64,000 nucleotides of DNA from NCBI GenBank assembly GCA_001661515.1, contig LUVW01000047.1, positions 1 to 64,000 of the forward strand, written 5' to 3'. Position numbers and translations under genes: made by a program. Source of the stretch: Capniomyces stellatus. Lineage: Eukaryota; Kickxellomycota; Harpellomycetes; Harpellales; Legeriomycetaceae. The notes under the pieces were generated by a model. The model ran no database searches, was not told the DNA's origin, and was given only the letters and a program-made list of their open reading frames with translations. Shown here piece after piece: positions 22,729 through 35,097 of the stretch (position 1 is its first letter; every line of letters starts with the position of its first letter).

Positions 22729-23853
22729 ATGTTTAGAAGGTTGGTTAACACAAGGGGATTGGCCCTGAAATCAAAACGATACACAACGAGCACGGTTGAT
22801 CAAGGTTTGGGAAAGGTAGGAACACCAGGAGGAGTGGTTGCGAATTTAAATATGGGACAGTCGGGTGAGAAGAGAGTTCAAGGGGAGAAGGAGGGAATTG
22901 TAGAGGAGGGGGAGGCAAAGCTTAGCGCTGAGGAGAGAGAGAAGTTGTGGAAGGCAAGGAGATTGGAGCACATGAAGAGGAAGGAGGTGGAGGAGCATTT
23001 GTTTAGGTTGTTGCCAACGTTTGATGTGATGGGGTCGAGAGTAGAAAAGGAAATGGGGAAAGATGTGCGGGATCTAGATGGGTTGACGGTTTCGGAGCTG
23101 GTGACAGCAGGGGTGCACCTTGGGCATAGTGCGCAGTTGTGGAATCCGATGAATTTGAGTACGATATTTGGAGAGAGAAATGGGATCCATGTGATAAATC
23201 TGGAGCATACAATAGTGGCGCTTCGTCGAGCAGCAAAGCTGGCAAAGTCGGTTGCGTATAATGGGGGGATAATACTGTTTGTGGGAACAAGGCCAGGAAT
23301 TAAGAGGATTACGATGGATGCGGCGTTTAGTAGCGAGCAGTACTATGTTGTGGACAAGTGGATAGCAGGGACGTTGACGAACCCAGGCCACTTGTTGAAG
23401 AAGCAAAACATGTATATTAAAGAGGTGTGGGATGTTCCAGAGGCGAGCGATTTGGCGGGGGAGGTGAAGGGGGAGGCGGAAGGCGACAAGGGCAGGAACA
23501 GCAGAAGAGGACGGTATGTAGCGCAGATGGAGAAGAGGCAGCGTGAAGAGGAGAAAAAGTCGGAGGGGGACATGATATACAAGCCAGACTTGATTGTGGC
23601 ACTAAACCCGATGGATTTGGGGGCAATGCTTGCGGAAACAGTTCGATGTCACGTCCCAACAATAGGGATTGTGGACACGAACTTTGACCCAAGAAAAGTG
23701 ACATACGCGATTCCTGGAAACGACGATAGCGCATCGTCAGTTGGGATCATTGCAGAAGTGATTAGTGCAGCTGCACTTGCTGGAAAACAAGCACGAAGAA
23801 GCAAGCTCTTGAAGGCGAACAAGGAAATGAAGGAGAAGTTGGAGAGAAAGTAA
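22729..23853 (+). CDS. MRP4: Mitochondrial small-subunit ribosomal protein uS2m (Mrp4)
   Basis: An intronless gene for 374 residues. The N-terminus (MFRRLVNTRGLALKSKRYTT) is Arg/Lys/Ser-rich without acids, a typical mitochondrial presequence. The uS2 fold follows: LVTAGVHLGHSAQLWNPMN, then IHVINLEHTIVALRRAAKLA, GIILFVGTRPG, YVVDKWIAGTLTNPGHLL, PDLIVALNPMD and VPTIGIVDTNFDP. The chain ends in a conserved IPGNDDSASSVGII block. A charged insert near residues 245–285 (rich in Arg, Glu, Lys) is longer than in bacterial S2 (about 240 residues in all). It should be a component of the mitoribosome small subunit. It converges on GTB1. Confidence 0.93.
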   Translation: MFRRLVNTRGLALKSKRYTTSTVDQGLGKVGTPGGVVANLNMGQSGEKRVQGEKEGIVEEGEAKLSAEEREKLWKARRLEHMKRKEVEEHLFRLLPTFDVMGSRVEKEMGKDVRDLDGLTVSELVTAGVHLGHSAQLWNPMNLSTIFGERNGIHVINLEHTIVALRRAAKLAKSVAYNGGIILFVGTRPGIKRITMDAAFSSEQYYVVDKWIAGTLTNPGHLLKKQNMYIKEVWDVPEASDLAGEVKGEAEGDKGRNSRRGRYVAQMEKRQREEEKKSEGDMIYKPDLIVALNPMDLGAMLAETVRCHVPTIGIVDTNFDPRKVTYAIPGNDDSASSVGIIAEVISAAALAGKQARRSKLLKANKEMKEKLERK

Positions 23854-24207
23854 AGATTAGATTAGAGAGAAATGAGCAAGTAAAGAGTAGAATGGAGATT
23901 TCAAAAACAAAAAAAAACAAAAACATTAAAAACTAAACTAAACTAAACTAAAACCAAACTAAACTAAAATCAAACCAGACTAAGCTAAACTAAAAGGGAA
24001 AAAGAGAATAAAAACCAATTAAAAACAAACATTATTTTACTATAGTAACTTTCATAAAATTTTCAAGATTAATAACGGATATATTAATATAAATAAATAG
24101 AAAAAAATAAATAAAAGAGTGGGAGAATAATAAATATAGTAAACAAATAGTGAAGGGAGGGGAGTAGTTGGTTGGATATAAAATAAAAAGGAGACGAATG
24201 ACTGGTG
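23854..24207. other. Convergent 3' intergenic region with aaact repeats
   Basis: A run of degenerate (aaact)n/(taaac)n repeats spans 23930–23993 between the uS2m and GTB1 stop codons. The remainder is A/T-rich, with several AATAAA-like sites on both strands. Confidence 0.65.
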
Positions 24208-26223
24208 TTAGAGTTCATCGCGTTGCAATGGAGGTGAATCGGGGTCTTGATGGTATGATTCAGTTGGAGTGATTGGGAGGGGTTGGTGAGCAGAGTCAGA
24301 GTCAGAGTTGGAGTCAGGGTTGGAGTCAGGGTTGGAGTCAGAGCTGGAGTCAGAGTTGGATGGGTGGAGGTCGGGGCAGACAAGAGGTGAAAGCATTTTA
24401 GCGTGGTATTCGCACTTTTCAGGTTCAGAGACAGAAGTGATGATATTTTCGGGGCCGCAGGATAGGAAAAGATGAACAGAGCGCTGTGGGCCGTTCCAGC
24501 ACTGAGAGCCACCAGTAAAGTAGTGAATGGAGTAGTCGAGGTTGGAAGGGGGCGAGTTGGGGCTGGGAGCGTAAGAAGAGAAGGAGCCGAGGTTGAGTCG
24601 TGTAGAGTCCTTGGAGCTAGTTTGGGAGGCAGAGCCGAGGAAGCAGATCTGGTATGAGTACTCGCCAAAGGAGGCAGACGTGCACTCGTCCTTGAGAGCC
24701 AAAAAGATGTTTGCGGGACCGAGATCCATGTCAAACAGCGCCTTGAGGCTGGAAGATTTGGTTTCGAGGTCGCGTTTCTTGGAGTCAAGAGAGTAGTAGG
24801 ACTCCTTGACAGCAGCTAGTTCCTTGAGAGCAGCAGACTGTTCAGCAACACTGGCTGAGGCTGACTCGGGAATTTCAGAGTCAGGGATGGAGTCGGAGTA
24901 AGAGTCGGGCTGGACGTTTTGGATGTCGATTTTGGCCTGATCGCACAGTTTTTTCCAGGTAATTGACTCGGCAATTTTAGCCTTTGTGTGCTCGCTGTTA
25001 TCGGATTTTGTCCACTCGGCGTTGAGCTTGACAAATTCGCTTGTTGCTCCCTTGACTGCCAGGTCGTGGTAGTTGCGGTTGTACTCCTTTTCCAGCTTGT
25101 CTATAATATGTGAAATGCTTTGGTACTCCTCCTCAGCCACCATCACGTCTGTCTCGTACTCTGCTGCTGCTTCCATCGCCTTCTCAAAACTCTCCTCTTC
25201 AACTTGCCGTTTTGCTGCTTCCTCTTCCTTGTCTGCCTGCTCCTGCTCCTTTGTTATTTCAATGTCTATTCCTGCCTCGATGTGCGAGTGTGTCTCGAGA
25301 ATCTCTTTAAACTCCTTCACTGCTGCTTCCACCGCCTTGTCGTCGTACTCCTTGTTGTGCTTTGTGTCCACTTCATTTAGAAGCTGTGCCACTCGGATCG
25401 CTCTTCTCTTCACCTCCTTCATTCGCTCCAGGTTCATTCTTCTCAGCTTTATCGCCGTCTCCACGTTCTCTTTTGCTATCTTGAGCTTCTTCAGCTCGCT
25501 AGACGCATTCTTCTTTGCTATTATTTCCCTCTCCATATTCTCCAGCTCCTCCTTCCTTTTACTCACCTCCAAGTACTGCCTCTCTATTGCCACCAGCTCC
25601 TCCTCCACCGCCTTTTGCTCCTGCCTCTTTTCCATATACACCCTCTCCGCCTTCTCCTTCAGCTTCTCCTTTTCCACTGCCCCCTTTCCCTCCACTTCCT
25701 GCTTCTTCTTCTCCTCCCCCCTAACCTTATCCCCCAACTCCTTGCACCGATTCAAACACTTTACCCCGCTATCCCACTCATCGCTACCATCACAACACTC
25801 TTCATCGCACACCCCATCGTTCACTCTCTCCGAATCTATCACCGCTGCCTTGTACCCCTCGTTTTTACAGTAAAACTTTCCCTTATTGCACGCCGCCGTT
25901 CCCGGCTCATCCGACCCATCCTCACAATCACAATAATCGTCATTCACTTGGCTAAACGGTATTGTCTTCTTTCCATCAAAACACTCGAAATTCCCTGCCT
26001 CGTTAGCTGTGTACCTCTCCAAATCTAAAAGTTCCATACATATATCCCTTTTTTTTTAACTTTATGTTTCCCTTATTCCCAACTCAATGTTCTAAATCCT
26101 CTGTTTATTTACTTTACCTTTTGGGTCCGCTCCCCTAACTCCTACAAAGTCTTTCCCTGAGCTTTTTGCTGCTCCAACTATATTTCCTAGACCTGTTACC
26201 AAACATAAATATTGTATCTTCAT
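24208..26223 (-). CDS. GTB1: Glucosidase II beta subunit (PRKCSH/Gtb1)
   Basis: Two minus-strand exons, 26223–26118 and 26024–24208, join in phase 1 to give 640 residues. The junction reads VRGADPK|DLERYTA, the conserved start of the mature protein. An N-terminal hydrophobic signal precedes it. Two LDLa-type calcium-binding modules follow (YCDCEDGSDEPG near residue 66 and VCDEECCDGSDEWD near 108). A long coiled coil is next (about 135–345), then a C-terminal MRH lectin domain (FGEYSYQICFLGSAS, QCWNGPQRSVHLFLSCGP, CEYHAKMLSPLVC). The chain ends in RDEL, an HDEL-type ER-retrieval signal. It partners the catalytic alpha subunit to trim glucose from N-glycans in the ER. A Ser/Asp/Asn/Pro repeat tail precedes RDEL. 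It is transcribed divergently from OST1. Confidence 0.94.
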
Positions 26224-27465
26224 CTTGACTTGGATTCTTTGCTTTAACCTCTCTTTTTTTTTCCTGGAAATATCAAATCTCTTTGAATTATACAAGTCTT
26301 TGCTTGGTAATACAACTATTGTAAACCTTGTTATTTCTCTTTTACTGCTTCTAAACTTTCTCCTCTTTTTCTTTTCTCTTTCATTTCATTACTAATTTCT
26401 GAATTATAACCCAATCTTTATTATTTTTATTTTCCTTCCTTTTTTGACCACCATCCAAAGCTAAACTTCTTTCTTATGAAACTTATCAATTCTCTATTGG
26501 CTTGTTTATAGATTTGGATAGCCCTTTGGCCAATGAGTCTGATTTACTTTGTTTGATTTATTCTATTTTTCATTTCCAAAATGTCAATTTTAAATTCAAA
26601 TCAAACTTGGCTTTTGAGGAGGAAAAATATTAGTATTCCTTTTATGCTTTTACTTTAGGATGGCTTTCTGTTGTTGGTTAAACAGCTGGAGATTCTTATG
26701 ACGGCATGCTTTTGTTGCAAATAAGCAAGGCTTGCAAAGCACTAAACTATCCCGCCTATCCCCCCCCTATTTACTTTCACAACTGATTTGTGCTCTTCTC
26801 TCCAATTTATCATTTTGTTGTCATTAAAATGTGCTATTAATAATATTGGCATTAAAAGCGTATTTATTTTGCCAACATGGCGGGAAAAAAATAAAAATAA
26901 AAAAAATAAAAGGAAGCAGAATTTAAAGCGATCAGCTCCAAGTCACTTATTGGTCAATCGAAAAATAAATATTAGCTCGACAAAGGTTGAGTATCAATAA
27001 TGTTGGAATAAAGTCACTAATAATAACCAAACTTACTTGTTAATTGTTCAATTGGGATAACGAAAAATATAAACGACTAGTATAAAAATAAAAAGCAAAT
27101 GAACAAAATCAAACTGGTTTCTATAAAATTGAGTTTTAAATGTAGTGTAAATATCAGCTTGAAATTAGATAAAAAAAACAAGAGAAGAAAGAAATAAAAA
27201 AACACTGAGAACAGAAACTTTGGCTTTGGGGTTTATTTATTTTTCTAGCTTTTGGTTATTTTTTTTATTTGCAAAAGAACAAAAGTATATACATCGTATA
27301 CAAACAAATACAGGAGTATATACGGTTATAGAATAGTGCTTGTGTTATTCAAGTTTCTAGTTTAGATTATAACTGCCAAGAAAGGTATAAAGGAAAAAAA
27401 AAACACACAAGAAAAGTAAAGAAAGCAAAGAAAAAAAATAGAGGAAACGTAAAAGAAGAGATAAA
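26224..27465. other. Divergent promoter region between GTB1 and OST1
   Basis: About 1.2 kb between two start codons of ER glycoprotein-processing genes. It is AT-rich, with a TATATACA element near 27288 on the OST1 side. No convincing coding frame or known transcription-factor site could be defined by eye. Confidence 0.5.
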
Positions 27466-29242
27466 ATGTTGGTTAAAAACGTGCTTTTATCAGTGCCTTT
27501 TATGGCGTTGGTTACGGTTTTGAAAACGGTGGTTTGTGAGAGCAATTTGGTAAACACGAACATTATTAGAGACATTGATTTGGATGCGCAGGTTCTTCGA
27601 GAGAAAACACGGTTTTTAGTGCTCAATGATATGGAGGGAAAGGCAAAGCAAGAGAGCTACGAGTTTTATGACTTTTTGGTCAAAGACGACGTCAAAGACA
27701 GACTAGGGTATATCGAAGCGTCGGAAATCAAAACGGGCAACAAGCTTGAAATTAAGAACAAGGGCTATGATAAAGAAAGGTTAGTAGGATTGGAGGGTCA
27801 TCTATAGAAAGATGAGGATAAAAGAGCATAAAGAGCGAGGATAAAAGAGTATAAAGAATGAGAATAAAAGAGTATAAAAGTATAAAAGATGGGAATTAAA
27901 GAGTACTTTATGTTGTAATGTTGAGAATAGTGGGGCACAGGTTTATAGAATCAAGTTTTTGAATGTGTTGGCGCCAGGGGATAAGGAGAGCATCAAGGTG
28001 GAGGCGACTTACCAGATGAAGGTTAAACCGCTGCCAGAAAAGATAAAGATGGGGGATCCGAACCTGTATGTGTACGAGGGAAATGCGTACATAAACTCAA
28101 AGTACAAGACACTGAAGCAAAAGACGTCAATCAAGCTGCCAGAAACGCACACAGAGTCGTACAGCTCAAAGCCGGGGCCGGTAGATAAGGAGGGAAAGAA
28201 AATAGTGTATGGGCCGTACAAGAATATAGAGAGAAACGAGTACGCGGGAATAACGGTGCACTTTTTATCGAAAACGCCGTACCTGCACGTATCAAAGCAC
28301 ACGAGAGACATTTCAGTGAGCCATTGGGGAAACAGACTGTCGGTGTCTGAGCAGTACGACGTGCACAACGATGCGCCAAAGTACATTGACTCGTTCAGCA
28401 GGGCCGAGTACTACAAGCTGCAGCACAAGGGCGAGACCAGCCACATTCCAACAGGATTCCAAGTAAATATTCCGTACGACGCAAATAATCTGTTTTACGT
28501 TGACGAAAACGGAAATGTGACAACATCAAACATTGCCTACACTAAAAGCAAAGCTGTCAAAGTCCTTGTTCTCGCCCCCCGCTTCCCCCTTGCTGGCGGC
28601 TGGCACTACAACTGGAACCACGGTTACCAGTCGGCCCTGCAGCAGTACCTCAAGTACGACCCAGTCTCTGCCAGGTACAGCCTGATGTTTCCCTTCATTG
28701 TTGGCATTATGGACATGGCTATTTCTGAATATGAACTCAACGTCATTTTGCCTGAAGGCGCCACCGATGTCCAGTACAGTCTCCCCTTTGATGTTGATTC
28801 TTCTCATCAATCCACCATCTACTCTTTCCTTGACTCCACTGGCCGCACCAAGCTCTCAATTCGCCTATCCAATGCTGTTCCTGAACACATCAAATCCATT
28901 GTTGTAAGTCCCCCAATACTTTTTTTTCCCTTTTTTTCACGCATTTATTTGCTTTTTTTTCCACCGTATTTATTTGTTCTTTTTTCTCGCTGGATTTACA
29001 TTGTCTAGATTACATACAAGTATCCTTCCTATGCCATTCTTCAGAAACCCTTGGCTGTATCTGCTCTTATTTTCCTCTTCTTCTTGGCAGGAATCGTTGT
29101 CAACCGAATAGATTTCAGTTTGGAAAAGGTAATTAATTCATCGCTTATCCTCCTTTATTAAATCTCATATATTGTTTGCTTTACTCACTCTTTTGTATTT
29201 CCAAATCTTTTTTTCTTGTAGAAACACCTAAAAGTCGAATAG
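27466..29242 (+). CDS. OST1: Oligosaccharyltransferase subunit ribophorin I (Ost1)
   Basis: Four exons (27466–27779, 27949–28903, 29009–29128, 29222–29242) give 469 residues. The signal peptide is MLVKNVLLSVPFMALVTVLK. Ribophorin I landmarks include FLNVLAPGDKESIKVEATY, YGPYKNIERNEYAGITVHF, ISVSHWGNRLSVSEQYDVHN, FPLAGGWHYNWNHGY and ITYKYPSYAILQKPL just before one C-terminal membrane helix (ALIFLFFLAGIVV). The protein is a non-catalytic subunit of the OST complex that presents nascent chains for N-glycosylation in the ER lumen. The last exon codes only six residues (KHLKVE). The intron-1 phase (2) and the ttatag acceptor at 27948 restore ...DKER|IKFLNV. Length matches yeast Ost1 (about 476). 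Confidence 0.93.
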
Positions 29243-29768
29243 CCTCCCTTTTTTTCTTTTCTTTTCTTTTTTTTTTTTTTTACAATCTCTTGATATCTCT
29301 CCAACCTTGTTGCATACAATTTGGCGAGTTGAGGTTTTTAAACCTGATTTGGCTCAACTTTTATAATCCACTTTTATTCCCTTTTTTTTCCTGACTTTTC
29401 TTTCAATAAACCTAACACTTTTAAACACTCCTTCGCTTTATTTGCTATGCTCATGCTTTTTTTTTTATAAGAAAACAAAAACAAAAAAAAACACAAGTCT
29501 TGTTGTTATGTCGAAAAAAAAAACTTGTTGAATAAATAAAATATACTAAATGAAGTGGATCGTATCAACACGAAATAAAATGTATAAAAGTTCCAACATT
29601 TATCCTGTTACTGTTTTGATCGAGTCTGCAAGTCTTTCATTCTAATGTAAACAACGTGGCAAATAAAACGTACACTTTTTTTTAGTTACCCAACAAACAC
29701 TGCCAAGTTAGCAACTACTGCTACATACCAACAAATGGGTTGTACTTTTACTTTTATTATTTGTTTAT
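29243..29768. other. Convergent 3' intergenic region
   Basis: About 0.5 kb between the OST1 and NDUFB8-like stops. T-rich runs and several AATAAA-like signals are present. No gene is seen. Confidence 0.55.
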
Positions 29769-30531
29769 TCAACTTACTGGAACTCCTCCCATTTCTTTTC
29801 TAAGTCCGTCATATGGGTAATGTCGTGGAATCTATTCATAAACGACAATTACACAATTTCTGGTTATTAGTTCTTTCTTTTTTTTTCTTTTTTTTTTACC
29901 AATTTTATTTTTATTTCTGCTATATTATAAACATACGGAATAAGCGTAGAAAAGTAGAAACTTACAGCAACTCTTTCTGGGACAATAAAGCTGACAAGGT
30001 ATGATCCAAAACCCAAGAATGTAACAAAGGCCACCCACTGACCCAGCACTTTGGTAAATGGCGGGTGTGGATAAACTGAATTAGATCCCATGTTGAGAAT
30101 TTCCTCATGCTCGTGAATCTAGAATGTAAAAAAAGATTGAAGCAATATATATAATCGTTGGGGAACTTTTTTTTTTTTTTTTACTAATGTTGATTCAAAC
30201 ATGAACATGAACATAAACATGAAAATAAAAAAAATAAGGAGAATGTGAAGGTGCTTACGGTTTCGCCAAAGTTACGTCTGTTCTGTCTGTCCCACCATCC
30301 GTATGGCGTTTTGTCTTCTGATCTGATAAACGGAAGATTAGGATAATCTCCGATTTGTGGATCCTTGTCTATATAGTACTTTTTTTTGTATTGTGGTGTG
30401 GAATGGAAATCCTCTGGCTTTGTCGAGTATCTAGCTCCATGAACCACGCTTCGCACAACCTGGACTTCAAGCTGCTTGTTGGCAAAAGCACTCATCTTGC
30501 CCGAATTTTGCAGTACTCTAAGTCCAATCAT
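29769..30531 (-). CDS. Complex I accessory subunit NDUFB8/ASHI-like
   Basis: Three minus-strand exons (30531–30259, 30118–29966, 29831–29769), all phase 0, give 162 residues. The N-terminus (MIGLRVLQNSGK...) is basic and suits mitochondrial import. ASHI landmarks follow: DPQIGDYPNLPFI, YGWWDRQNRRNFGETIHEHE across the first junction, one membrane helix (VLGQWVAFVTFLGFGSYLV), then PRHYPYDGLRKEMGG near the end. The subunit belongs to the membrane arm of NADH:ubiquinone oxidoreductase in the inner mitochondrial membrane. Its presence implies that the host has respiratory complex I. The terminal codons overlap a good donor (GTAAGT), so a further small exon downstream cannot be excluded. Confidence 0.87.
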
Positions 30532-31279
30532 GTTTTCCTGTTCTGTTTTCCTCTTTATTTTACCCCCTATTCAAACACAAGTAAAAAATAAATTAGTGGT
30601 ATATATATTATATGTCATTCATAAAAACTTTGTATACTCCTATTAAAAGCTGGCTGTTGTCTGACACATCTGTAAACAAACCGAAATCTAATCTGATTTC
30701 AACCACTAGGTAGGCTTTGAGCCATATTATTTTACTTTGCACAAAGTTGTAAAGTTAAAGTTAATATTATTCGAGTCCAAAGCTTGCCTTTAAATCCTTG
30801 ATGAAGTTTATCCAGAAGTTGACACTTGCTTTATTTCGATTCTAAAAACAAAAACATGATATACAAAAAAAAAATGGATACTTGACCGAGCTTTACTTTT
30901 ATTTTTTTTAACGTTTTTTTTTATTATCTGTTTTGTATGTTGTTTTACGTTTTTAATTAATAGATTAGCAGGGAATTACTTGGTAGTTTTTTCAGTTTAT
31001 TAACCAATTAGCTAATTTTAATAGTTTTTTTTTTAATCTGCCTATCCAAGATTTTGAGTTAGATTTCTTGGTGGGGTTTGGGGAAATTTTAGGTGAAACT
31101 GGGATAGGATGCTGGGCGATGTATGGGGGCGATTATTAAATAAATATATTTTGCATAGAATGTATTTAACATAATGCAAAAAAAGGGGTAAATAATAAGA
31201 ATAAAAGAAATGCTATTAGGCAGTAATAGTAATGAAGAAAGAAGAAGAAGAAAAAAAGCAGAAAAGTTGAATAGGAAAC
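30532..31279. other. Intergenic region between GDI1 3' end and NDUFB8-like 5' end
   Basis: About 0.75 kb of AT-rich DNA between two minus-strand genes. It should hold the NDUFB8-like promoter and the GDI1 terminator. A short exon-like stretch near 30775–30840 is seen but not supported. Confidence 0.5.
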
Positions 31280-32918
31280 TTAATGAGCAGCTTCAAACGC
31301 GGCCTGCTCCTCTTCAGCAGTTGGACGCTTTTGGAGCACCAAGTCGGCACCAGTGACACGGCGGTAGATGTCTTTGATGTCTTGGTAAACAGTTACAAAG
31401 TGGGAGGTGGCGTCGTAGCTCTTGCTGACAAAAGCCTGGCTTTCGGTGCCGTCATCGACTGGAACGTAAATGTCGGAGACATAGTCAAAGCGCTCCTTGA
31501 TTGGGCCGAGCAAGCTGATTGCGGGGGAAACCTCTTGGTGAGGGTTGTTGGTCTCAACAATGGTTGAAACGGATGCGACCCAGTAGTTCTTTGGAACAAC
31601 GTTGTGTGGGGCGGAGACGCAGGTGATGTAGATGTCGTGGTTGCGGTTGGCCTGGTTTTGGGGGACAATTATTTGGGTTGAGTCGGCGCCATCAGAGTTT
31701 GGAATTGGGTGTTCGAGGAAGCAGATCGACCGGATCACCTTGCCAACCTCCTTGACGCGGTCCTTGAAGTACGATGGGTCGCCAATCACGATTTTGGCCT
31801 TGGCTACCTGGTCACCTGACCTGACGCCCGCAACCTTTCCGTCGGCCCCGTAGACAATCTCGTCGACTGGTGTGTCGAGCATGTACGTGCCTCCGTAAAT
31901 CGCGCTCAGCCTGGCAAATCCTTGCGGAAGTTCCCCCAGTCCGTACAGTGGGTAAATGTATGGGCTCGACCCGTATCGCGCCACCGACGTCACGTACAGC
32001 AGCACCTTCTCGTACGTCTCGCGCGCTGGCTTGTTCTTGTATGCCTCGTTGGGGTGCAACGCCATCGCATGCCCAATAAACTCCTGGCTGTTCAGGTCAA
32101 GTCCAAAGTGGCTGTACACCTCTGCCATTGACTGCTTGTCCAAGTCCAGCCCCTGGTGTGTTGACACGTCATCGTCTCTCCACTGCCCAACAAACTCCAA
32201 AAACTTCTTTGCCCTCCGCTTCTCAAACAGCCCCAAAAGCGGACTAACCAGCGCCTCTGAAACCGTTGCTGGTACCTTCCTGATCTTGTCTCCTCGGCAA
32301 ACCATCGACCCCGAAATCAACTTGAACTCAATGTATCTTGTCACATCCGTGTAAACCAACGCCTTCACCATATCCTCATTCGCCATCATAAACTTTGGAA
32401 TCAAATCCACATTATAATCCCTGTCTCTACCAAGTGCCTCTGGTGCCTTCTCTTCCCCTCTGAACTTGCTATAAAGCTATCATCACACACCATCACTGTT
32501 ACATCCCTTCCTACACACCAGCTCCATTCCATCTTTCTTTATTCTCTCAGTCTCTTCTTATCTTCACTTACCTGTGTCAAATTCAAAGACGCACACTCTC
32601 CTCCATAGTAATCATTTCTGTCAATATGAAGCACCTTCTTTCCTTCAACCGAAAGAATGCCCGACAAAACACATTCTGTTAGCCCAGTTCCTAAAACTAT
32701 AACATCGTATTCCTCATCCTACCAAAACACCAATACCATCATCAACACTTTTCTTTTAGTTCCCCCCCATCTCTACCTCCCGCTTTATCTTTTTTTTTTA
32801 AATCCCCTTTCATCCTCTCTCTCTTTATTTTTACAAGCACTACTCTTTACACTTCATTCTTCAAAGTACAACCAAATATCTGGCTCCTGGCTTTAGATTG
32901 TACCAGTTTATCAACCAT
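31280..32918 (-). CDS. GDI1: Rab GDP-dissociation inhibitor (GDI1)
   Basis: The gene has an inferred first exon carrying only the start codon (ATG 32918–32916, gttgat donor), then exons 32718–32572 and 32476–31280. Total length is 448 residues, the family norm. The dinucleotide-binding-like fold starts [19 protein letters not shown], then [19 protein letters not shown]. The Rab-binding and prenyl-binding elements include [51 protein letters not shown] and [17 protein letters not shown] extracts prenylated GDP-Rab proteins from membranes and recycles them through the cytosol. The two large exons join cleanly ([25 protein letters not shown]). An in-frame stop directly upstream of exon 2 forces a separate start exon. 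Its exact position is the uncertain part. Confidence 0.92.
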
Positions 32919-35097
32919 TGTTTATAAATATCGTGCATTTAAATTACTAACCATCTTTTCTCCTAAATTTCCTTGTTTTTAACTTCTTTATACAATGGTT
33001 TGAAAGCTCAGTATGTCCAAGGTATTAAGCTGTCCTAGTTAAGTTGTCCTTTAGCCTTGTTTTTCTTTGTTGTTATTGATTTACAATTGAAATAAAACAA
33101 GAACCTAGAATGCTATTAATTAAAGTTTCCTGTGTATACAAATAAACTACTTGCTTTTAGTTTGAAACTGTAATCTTGCTAATAACTTTCCAACCATTTA
33201 CTGTTCTCCCTCATCCTTTATTTTAGCAACTCTTTTTTATTTTTATTTCTTTTCTCCCAACTATAACTTTGCCTTTCTCTTGGCTTTAGGGCTCACCTTT
33301 ATTCCCAATTTTTAACAATCAGAGTCCTAATTCTCCCTTCCTCCCTCCTTAGATTTTTTTCTAGAGTTTTTGCTTAACCTAATTTCAAACTCCATCTAAT
33401 TGCCTTTATACCAATTATCTCTTCCAATTTATCTCCCCCAACTACCTGAATGATATATATTTTTTTTCAGCTAATGGTCTATCCACTTTTTGCTTCTTTC
33501 ACTTCTATCTCCTTACTTTACTAAATAACAACTAATTAAAGGCAAGAATCATAATCACAATCGCATGCTCCTCAATCAAAACTCTCTAGTTGTCTCGTTT
33601 ACAAACCAAACAAACGTCTACAAAAGCATTTCAATTAAAACAACAAAAGCTGCTTATTTATTCTTTTTTTTCCGCCTTTGTTCACTCATACCTCTATTGT
33701 TCAGTACAAGAAAATTGTCTTTATCACATTTATTAAAACAACCGGATTAAAAACAAGTGCTACAGCTTTGCTATCTATATATTTATTAGACGCAATACAA
33801 TCCAGACTAGCTTACAGTCACGCTTGATTCATACACTATACCACTGCTGTAGAAAAATTGGCGTATAACCATTGTTAAGACTTTCTGCATTCGTGTTTGG
33901 TATCAACATTCTCATATGTCGGTGGAATAAACAAAGCGGTACAATCTGACCCTAACTCAATACACTTTAACTTAAAAAATATATTACTGCTAGATGCACA
34001 CCATGAAAGTATCTGCTAAACTTGCTTCTTTCTGGTTAAACTTGTTTTTTACTCGGCTCTATTTTTGCGCACCATTCCATTGGATTACTTCACCCCATCA
34101 GACAAAAAGTATAAATGGTCCCTATTCAGATGATGTTTATCGAAAACAAAACAAAAAAAAACCTGCACTGTACTGTACTGTACTGTACTGTACTGAAAAA
34201 TACATCAATGGAAAATAACAATAATAAAACAGTCATCAAAGTGTCTCTTGTGACCAACAAAAATAGTCTGTCAAGATAACAACTATTTAAAATCTACACT
34301 TTCAACACTGCAATTTTATTTTAATTGTTCTATTTATTTGTTTAAATCCTCATTTTATGACTTGAAATCAAAAATGATATAGTTAGTTTTTAGAAAAAAA
34401 GTTTTAATAAAATAAACATTTATCCACTAAACCCAGCTATTATTTTCTTTTGTTTGCCACTGCTTATAACATTAAATTAATCTAAAGTTAATCTAAAAAA
34501 GTAAACAGCCTTTGGTTCAAGCTAATTTGGCGTTGAATTAATTTAATATCATGATTTGCTTGGCAATTGGCTTAATTGCAAAAACAAATTAAAACTTTTT
34601 AAACACTAAAGCAGAGTTGGGAATCGTTTATTTCTTCAACTTTTATACATACCACAACTTTATCTCTTTATTAACATCAAAACATTTACATTAATAGTAA
34701 AATTCAATGTTGCATCATAGCCAAAGCAAACCACAGTTAATAAATAATTTAATACCTTATCTTAATAAATCTGCAGATTTAGCGTTTATCGAAAAACAAA
34801 GTTAGTCGAGGACTTTAGCTTATTATACCAAGTGCTCAGCGTTTATCAAAAACATCGTTTTTATCCATACTAAACAGGTTTTTTTACTTGATAACCTTAT
34901 AAAACATAGTTTTAAAAAGTTAAAGAGTAGTTTAAAAAGCAAGTACTCGGTAGAGCAACTCGTACAGAGCTTCAAACACGCCACTATAAACGTGTCAGTA
35001 TACCTTTCACACTTGGGTGTGCCTTCCTTTGCAGCAAAAAACCACAAGCACGAAAAGCACACAAATTCCGAAACTCTAAAACAGTACCAATCCGAAA
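32919..35097. other. Intergenic region, no gene supported
   Basis: About 2.2 kb upstream of both GDI1 and the first SMS-type gene. It is T-rich pyrimidine DNA between 33200 and 33500. A pentanucleotide microsatellite lies at 34167–34195. A 72-codon frame at 33994 begins like a signal peptide but ends in the microsatellite and A-tract, so I do not call it. Confidence 0.5.
34167..34195. repeat. (ACTGT)n microsatellite
   Basis: Nearly six perfect copies of the pentamer actgt in intergenic DNA. Confidence 0.9.

Noticed and set aside
25073..25873. 266-codon plus-strand frame opposite GTB1
   Set aside because: Mirror of the Glu/Lys-rich coiled coil of the glucosidase II beta gene.
33994..34218. 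72-codon frame with a hydrophobic start
   Set aside because: It ends in a microsatellite and an A-tract, with no promoter support or homology.
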